Shown here: in pieces, positions 56,472 to 60,586 of the stretch
How positions within the stretch are numbered: the first letter of the stretch is position 1
Layout: each line of letters starts with the position of its first letter
Origin: Phycisphaerae bacterium
GTDB taxonomy: Bacteria; Planctomycetota; Phycisphaerae; UBA1845
Direction: 5' to 3'
DNA: 60,586 bases
NCBI GenBank assembly: GCA_029260035.1
Contig: JAJDEA010000088.1
Coordinates: forward strand, 1 to 60,586
Position numbers and translations under genes: made by a program
Notes under the pieces: model-generated
What the model was told of the DNA's origin: nothing
Databases searched by the model: none
What the model saw: the letters and a program-made list of their open reading frames with translations, nothing else

Positions 56472-56503
56472 CTATGGCTACGCAAACGTGGACCATGCTA
56501 TCC
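56472..56503 (+). repeat. Inverted-repeat element C, degenerate copy 2
   Basis: GCTATGGCTACGCAAACGTG followed by GACCATGCTATC corresponds base by base, with a few changes, to the unit at 9818-9850. Confidence 0.5.
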
Positions 56504-56570
56504 GCCTTGATTCAGCAATACATATACCATGAAGCACGACGCCGTATCATCGAGCAGTGTCGTGCCGCCT

Positions 56571-57389
56571 TCATTGGATAGCCGACGTTGTTCTTTGAAG
56601 CTTTGCGTGAATGGCGGGCGTTCCAGCCAGGAAGGGCACATCGCTTGATGGATCCGCGTCCATAACGAAAGGAGTCAGAGAATCACCAGCCAGGTTGGTG
56701 ATTAGGCTTCCCGCTTCCCGAATAAGCAGATACCCCGCTGCGACATCCCAAATCTTGCATCGTTTTGCAAAAGCTCCTTTCAATGCTCCAGATGCAACAA
56801 GTGCCAGGTGTAAGGCGGTTGATCCCGTGTTCCGCAGGACGATTCCCTTCGTTGACGCCCACTCGCATACAACACGAACGGTAAGGCTGTCTTTGGTTGA
56901 GGGGCATCCGATGAGATAATCTCGGCCCGCAGCTGGTTCCACAACGTGAAGCGATTCGCCATTACGTCTCGCGCCACAGTTAGCCGAAGCTTCGTAAACA
57001 TCGCCAACATTGTGATCTGCAATTACGCCCACGATTGGCGTTCCGGTGTCGAGCAAAGCAATGGACGTAGCAAAGCACGGGAAACCGGCCACGAAGTTCC
57101 GCGTGCCGTCCAGCGGGTCGATGACCCAGCAAAACCTGGCTGTAGCGGGGTCCGCGCCATGTTGCGCTTCACCCTGCTCCTCCTCCGCGATAATCGCGTG
57201 ATCTGGGTAGCATTCTCGTATTGCCTGGACGATCGACTGTTGGATCGCGTGGTCCGTTTCGGTGACGACGCTGGTATCCGCTTTGTAGCTTGGGGATTGC
57301 CTGCCGCGGTTCGAATGCGCTATTTCTCGTGCCCCGAGTGCAAGGCGTTTCGCAAGTTCGAGATAGGCTTCAGTTGCTTCTTCGGGCAT
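56571..57389 (-). CDS. Inositol-monophosphatase family phosphatase
   Basis: About 272 residues from ATG 57389 (MPEEATEAYLEL); Met 57401 or 57515 are alternatives. Metal-site motifs are EEEQGE (near 67), WVIDPLDGTRNF (near 82) and KIWDVAAGYLL (near 213). The family dephosphorylates inositol phosphates, histidinol phosphate, PAP or fructose bisphosphate; the substrate cannot be read. Divergent from a 39-residue membrane ORF. Confidence 0.9.
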   Translation of the reverse strand: MPEEATEAYLELAKRLALGAREIAHSNRGRQSPSYKADTSVVTETDHAIQQSIVQAIRECYPDHAIIAEEEQGEAQHGADPATARFCWVIDPLDGTRNFVAGFPCFATSIALLDTGTPIVGVIADHNVGDVYEASANCGARRNGESLHVVEPAAGRDYLIGCPSTKDSLTVRVVCEWASTKGIVLRNTGSTALHLALVASGALKGAFAKRCKIWDVAAGYLLIREAGSLITNLAGDSLTPFVMDADPSSDVPFLAGTPAIHAKLQRTTSAIQ

Positions 57390-57508
57390 GATTCGAATCA
57401 TAGAGCGTATGCCCTCATATGCCAGTTTCAGCCAGGTCCTGCAAATTTTGTTGGTATCTCGCCGCGACCCGGCGTCTAATGATGTATACTTATTAGGAAG
57501 GTGCCTCG

Positions 57509-57628
57509 ATGCCACGCGTACTGGATCCCAGACATTCCGCCGCGAGCAACTATCACCGTCTATGGTGGGTCGCGCTGATGTTCACGGCTTTCCTGCTGGC
57601 CATACTGTGGGCTCAACCCGCCCATTGA
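57509..57628 (+). CDS. Small membrane protein (39 residues)
   Basis: ATG 57509 has a good site (AGGAAGG) and an upstream TATACT. The product has a polar N-terminus (MPRVLDPRHSAASNYHRL) and one hydrophobic segment (WWVALMFTAFLLAILWAQ). Too small for family assignment. Its ribosome site, membrane segment and position 97 bases ahead of the dehydrogenase make it plausible. Confidence 0.45.
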   Translation: MPRVLDPRHSAASNYHRLWWVALMFTAFLLAILWAQPAH

Positions 57629-57724
57629 TACCTAGGCTACCAATTCAATCGCACACCCTTGTTCGGCTGTACCGGATTCCTCAGGTTGACCGAAACGCGG
57701 TAGGCCGAGAAGATCACACCCGCG

Positions 57725-58687
57725 ATGACCCCACCTCAATTCAAAATCGTTCTTGCGGAAGCATTTGATCCGCAAGCTGTTGAGCCGCTCAAGGAATTGG
57801 GCGACGTGGTGCAACTGACATCATGCGACGAGGCGTCGCTGATCGAGGCGGTGCCGGCGTGCGATGCGCTGTTGGTTCGGACCTATTCCGAAGTGACGAG
57901 CAAAGTGATCGAAAAAGCGGACAAGCTGAAGGTTATTGGGCGAGGCGGGGTTGGGCTGGAAAACATTGACATCGAATCGGCACAGGATCGCGGGATAGCT
58001 GTCGTCTACGCACCGGAAGCTGGTACGAACGCTGTCGCTGATTTGGCGATTGGGTTGATGATTGGCTTGATTCGAGGAATCGGAGCCGGCGACCGATTCG
58101 TTCGAGCTGGTGAGTTTCAATCGGGTCGAAAAGTGACGCCCGCTGCTGAGTTGCGCGAGCTAACTCTTGGAATCATCGGGATGGGAAGAATCGGAAGGGC
58201 GATGGGGCGACGCTGTCGAAACGGATTCGGCATGAACGTATTGTATAACGATATTGTCGAGCCTGGTTGGCTGGACATGTCGGCTGAGTCGGTGAGCAAA
58301 GAGGAGTTGTATCAGCGGGCCGATGTGTTGAGTCTGCACGTTCCGTTGACGGAAGATACCAGGCATCTTATTCAGAGCGATAGTTTGAGTAAAATGAAAC
58401 GCGGCGCTTACTTAATCAATACATCGCGAGGGCAGGTCGTTGATAGTGAAGCGCTAGCGAAATGTCTTAACGATGGCACATTTGGCGGGGCGGCGTTGGA
58501 TGTTTTTGACCCGGAGCCATTGCCGAAAGGTCATCCATTGCTTGAGGCGCCGAATACTCTGTTTACGCCTCACGTTGGCGCTCGAACCCGGTGTGCCCAG
58601 CAGGGGATGAATGCGGTGATCGACGATGTGGTTCGTGTGCTGAAAGGCAAAAGTCCGAATTTCCCTGCGCCAAGACAACAACAGTAG
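57725..58687 (+). CDS. D-2-hydroxyacid dehydrogenase (phosphoglycerate dehydrogenase-like)
   Basis: A 320-residue NAD enzyme. It has VIGRGGVGLENIDIESAQDR, the NAD motif LGIIGMGRIGRAMGRRC (near 150), the catalytic Arg in LINTSRGQVVD (near 233), Glu in DVFDPEP and His in TPHVGA (near 282). It resembles SerA without the ACT regulatory tail, so it may make phosphohydroxypyruvate for serine or act on another 2-hydroxyacid. glyA, a serine-using enzyme, is elsewhere in the window. Confidence 0.9.
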   Translation: MTPPQFKIVLAEAFDPQAVEPLKELGDVVQLTSCDEASLIEAVPACDALLVRTYSEVTSKVIEKADKLKVIGRGGVGLENIDIESAQDRGIAVVYAPEAGTNAVADLAIGLMIGLIRGIGAGDRFVRAGEFQSGRKVTPAAELRELTLGIIGMGRIGRAMGRRCRNGFGMNVLYNDIVEPGWLDMSAESVSKEELYQRADVLSLHVPLTEDTRHLIQSDSLSKMKRGAYLINTSRGQVVDSEALAKCLNDGTFGGAALDVFDPEPLPKGHPLLEAPNTLFTPHVGARTRCAQQGMNAVIDDVVRVLKGKSPNFPAPRQQQ

Positions 58688-58702
58688 TTGAGATTACAGC
58701 CG

Positions 58703-59053
58703 ATGCCCGACGACAACGCCTATTCACGAAATGCTTACGACGACTGTACGACACCCGAGGATCTCAATATCAAAATCGCGGATCAACATCTGTCCATCAA
58801 ATGGAAAGATGGTAGGGAAGATGAGTATTCGCTGGTGAAACTCCGTCGTCAATGTCCATGCGCGACATGCCGGACGCAGCGAGAATCCGAGCAGAAAAAC
58901 CCGCTGACAATTCTGTCTTTCAATCCGGTTGAGACGCGAGTTATCAATGCGAAACTGGTGGGTAACTATGCGATCCAGTTTTTTTGGTCAGATGGCCATG
59001 ACGCAGGCATTTTCGATTTTCGGTATCTGCGCTCGCTGGGAAATTCGACCTAG
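58703..59053 (+). CDS. DUF971 protein
   Basis: A 116-residue protein from ATG 58703 (a TTG 15 bases earlier is possible). The pattern LSIKWKDGREDEYSLVKLRR, then CPCATCR and GNYAIQFFWSDGHDAGIFDF is the DUF971/gamma-butyrobetaine-hydroxylase N-terminal domain; the cysteines suggest a zinc ribbon. Stand-alone copies are common and occur near Fe-S or Mrp genes; role uncertain. It follows the dehydrogenase by 15 bases, so is probably in the same operon. Confidence 0.88.
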   Translation: MPDDNAYSRNAYDDCTTPEDLNIKIADQHLSIKWKDGREDEYSLVKLRRQCPCATCRTQRESEQKNPLTILSFNPVETRVINAKLVGNYAIQFFWSDGHDAGIFDFRYLRSLGNST

Positions 59054-59090
59054 AGCATTGTGGTATATGTAATAACATGAATGAAAAGGG

Positions 59091-59122
59091 GGTGGCATGG
59101 TCCACGCTTGCGTGGCCATGGC
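59091..59122 (-). repeat. Inverted-repeat element C, copy 3
   Basis: Reverse complement of the unit at 9818-9850: GGTGGCATGGTCCACGCTTG followed by CGTGGCCATGGC. It lies between the DUF971 gene and a small membrane ORF. Confidence 0.6.
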
Positions 59123-59170
59123 TGTGTAGCAGATTGAACGGCTACTGCTTTGATACCTGGAGCAATTATC

Positions 59171-59374
59171 GTGAAGATGATGTTTCTAGCGATTGAAATC
59201 AATCTGATTCTTTGGCTTATGGTAGTCGGCCAACTCGTCGGGAGTCCGTCGGTAGCTGGCCAAGTCAAGACGGCAGCTATGATCGGGTTTGTGGTTGCCG
59301 CGGTGGTTCAGCATTGGGCGTACTACAACATCCGAAAAAAACCGAAACAAGCACATTCCACCGCGGCGCACTAG
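59171..59374 (+). CDS. Small two-helix membrane protein
   Basis: About 67 residues from GTG 59171, which has GGAG eight bases upstream; an in-frame TTG at 59150 is less likely. Two hydrophobic segments (FLAIEINLILWLMVVGQLVG and TAAMIGFVVAAVVQHWAYYN) and a basic tail. Probably a real small inner-membrane protein; function unknown. Confidence 0.55.
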   Translation: MKMMFLAIEINLILWLMVVGQLVGSPSVAGQVKTAAMIGFVVAAVVQHWAYYNIRKKPKQAHSTAAH

Positions 59375-59533
59375 CTATTGCCAGCATTTTAGATTCAAGC
59401 TAGGATTCGCGGTTCGATTAGATCGAAAAGCCCCTTCCGACTTAAGTTCACTTGTGCGGGGCGCGGAAGTCGAAGAGCCAACCGGCTATCACAGGCGATA
59501 GGCAGGTGGGAATTCAGAATTGAGAAAGAGAGT

Positions 59534-60499
59534 ATGATGATGACGCTCGAGTCCATCGCGGAAAAAATAGGATCAAGACAATTGGACAGCGCGCGGACGG
59601 CGCTCGACGCATTGCCTGAAAGCGAAAGCACCCAGGCGAACGCGATGTTTCTTCGTGGCCGATTGGAAGAGGCTTGCTTTGCAAGGGAAGATGCAATCGG
59701 AGTATACGAAAAGGTATTGGAATCCGACGCCAATCATACCGAGTGTATGTTTCATGCCGCCCTTTTGGCAGACCAGGCGGGCGATGAAGATACGGCTATG
59801 GACCTGTACAAGAAATGTATTGAAAATGAGCCTGCACACGTCAGTGCGCTGACCAACCTCGCTTTGTTATGCGAAGATCGAGGCATGTTGAAGGAAGCAG
59901 AAGCCTACCTAAAAAGTATTCTGGAGGAGTATCCCAACCATTATTCGACCCGGCAGTTGCTCAAATCCGTGGAAAGCTCGTTTGACATGGTGATCGACGA
60001 GAAAAGGCGAAGAGATGCGCAGCATACCAGCGCCGCGCTCGATCAATCTGTCGCCGACTTCGAACTGAGCGTGCGAAGCAGGAACTGCTTGCGACAAATG
60101 AACATTGCCTCCCTCGGCGACCTGCTGAAGGTTACAGAGGCGGAATTGCTGTCTTATAAGAATTTTGGCGAAACTTCACTTAACGAAATCAAAGCGATGC
60201 TGAAGCATAAGGGCTTGTCACTCGGCCAGTCTAGCGTCACTCCTGACGCTCCAACTCCTATGCCGATGCCAATGCAGATGGCCGGTGACCCATCGCATCT
60301 CAACAAACCCGTGTCAGAACTCGAACTTTCGGTTCGCTCGCGAAAATGCATCCAAATGTTGGGTGTGCAATCGATCGGCGAACTGGTGATGCGCAGTGAG
60401 GCTGAATTGATGGCGACGAAAAATTTCGGTGCGACATCGTTGTATGAGATCAAGAATCAACTTGCGCTACTCGGTATTTCTCTTCGCGGGAGTGTGTGA
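59534..60499 (+). CDS. TPR protein with two RNA-polymerase-alpha C-terminal-like domains
   Basis: A 321-residue protein. Residues ~20-150 form TPRs (DAIGVYEKVLESDANHTECM and VSALTNLALLCEDRGMLKEA). Two copies of an alphaCTD-like helix-hairpin-helix domain follow: ELSVRSRNCLRQMNIASLGD (near 176) with KNFGETSLNEIK, and ELSVRSRKCIQMLGVQSIGE (near 263) with KNFGATSLYEIK. Such domains bind UP-element DNA or activators in true alpha subunits. No N-terminal alpha domain is present, so it is not RpoA. It may compete with or recruit RNA polymerase (inference). Confidence 0.88.
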   Translation: MMMTLESIAEKIGSRQLDSARTALDALPESESTQANAMFLRGRLEEACFAREDAIGVYEKVLESDANHTECMFHAALLADQAGDEDTAMDLYKKCIENEPAHVSALTNLALLCEDRGMLKEAEAYLKSILEEYPNHYSTRQLLKSVESSFDMVIDEKRRRDAQHTSAALDQSVADFELSVRSRNCLRQMNIASLGDLLKVTEAELLSYKNFGETSLNEIKAMLKHKGLSLGQSSVTPDAPTPMPMPMQMAGDPSHLNKPVSELELSVRSRKCIQMLGVQSIGELVMRSEAELMATKNFGATSLYEIKNQLALLGISLRGSV

Positions 60500-60586
60500 C
60501 GAAGTCGGGCCACTTTCTCCCCAGTCGCTGAATCTTCCTCTTCGATGGCGATATAGCGATTGGCTTCACCGGGCATAGGCGCTACC

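Overview
The window looks like a chromosome segment of a planctomycete, probably a Phycisphaerae-like lineage. This is inferred from several lineage-flavoured genes: a TPR protein carrying two RNA-polymerase-alpha C-terminal-like domains, an NapH/CcoG-type iron-sulfur membrane protein fused to TPRs, an ExeA-type ATPase fused to a giant coiled coil, secreted proteins with a pseudopilin-G-like tail, and the general gene style. No rRNA, tRNA or CRISPR was seen.

Layout. 1-0.7 kb: 5' end of dnaX (cut by the window edge) and the SRP RNA gene, both on the minus strand. 0.8-1.6 kb: repeat-rich spacer. 1.6-14.6 kb: housekeeping and hypothetical genes (membrane-anchored protein, glyA, an AhpD-like peroxidase-related gene interrupted by an in-frame TGA, LysM/L,D-transpeptidase, lipoprotein, RDD membrane protein, PEP/pyruvate-binding-domain protein, Fe-S/TPR protein). 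14.9-25.2 kb: a Mu-type capsid cassette (terminase, portal, protease, decoration, major capsid, connectors, fibre-like and LamG-like proteins) with no recognisable tail, lysis, integrase or regulator gene. 25.3-36.2 kb: mobA-like gene, ExeA/coiled-coil giant, K+ channel, Fic protein with a strong dyad operator, glutamate dehydrogenase with a clear terminator, and an AT-rich AAA ATPase gene. 36.5-46.9 kb: DUF1015 protein, then the replication locus gyrB-dciA-dnaN-dnaA (all minus), diverging from a two-gene topoisomerase VI operon (top6B-top6A). 47-54.7 kb: serine hydrolase, secreted cysteine-rich HExxH protein, three tandem paralogous lipoproteins, membrane protein, Nudix protein. 54.9-60.5 kb: tgt-yajC, inositol-monophosphatase-like gene, 2-hydroxyacid dehydrogenase, DUF971 protein, small membrane proteins, TPR/RpoA-CTD protein.

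Main points of interest. (1) The AhpD-like gene has a TGA exactly where the second redox cysteine of CxxC belongs, followed at the right distance by a perfect 7-bp hairpin: a convincing selenoprotein with a bacterial SECIS. (2) DnaA ends right after its AAA+ module and lacks the DNA-binding domain IV, no DnaA-box cluster is visible nearby, and the rare bacterial Topo VI pair lies back to back with it. (3) The compact capsid cassette may be a domesticated particle or a remnant. (4) A dispersed ~96-bp intergenic repeat family (palindromic TAGAGCAAGCTCTA left end, GCTATAGC right end) recurs in host spacers and, degenerated, in most gaps of the capsid cassette; two other inverted-repeat families (REPIN-like) are also present.

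All functional calls rest on reading motifs by eye. No database search was run.
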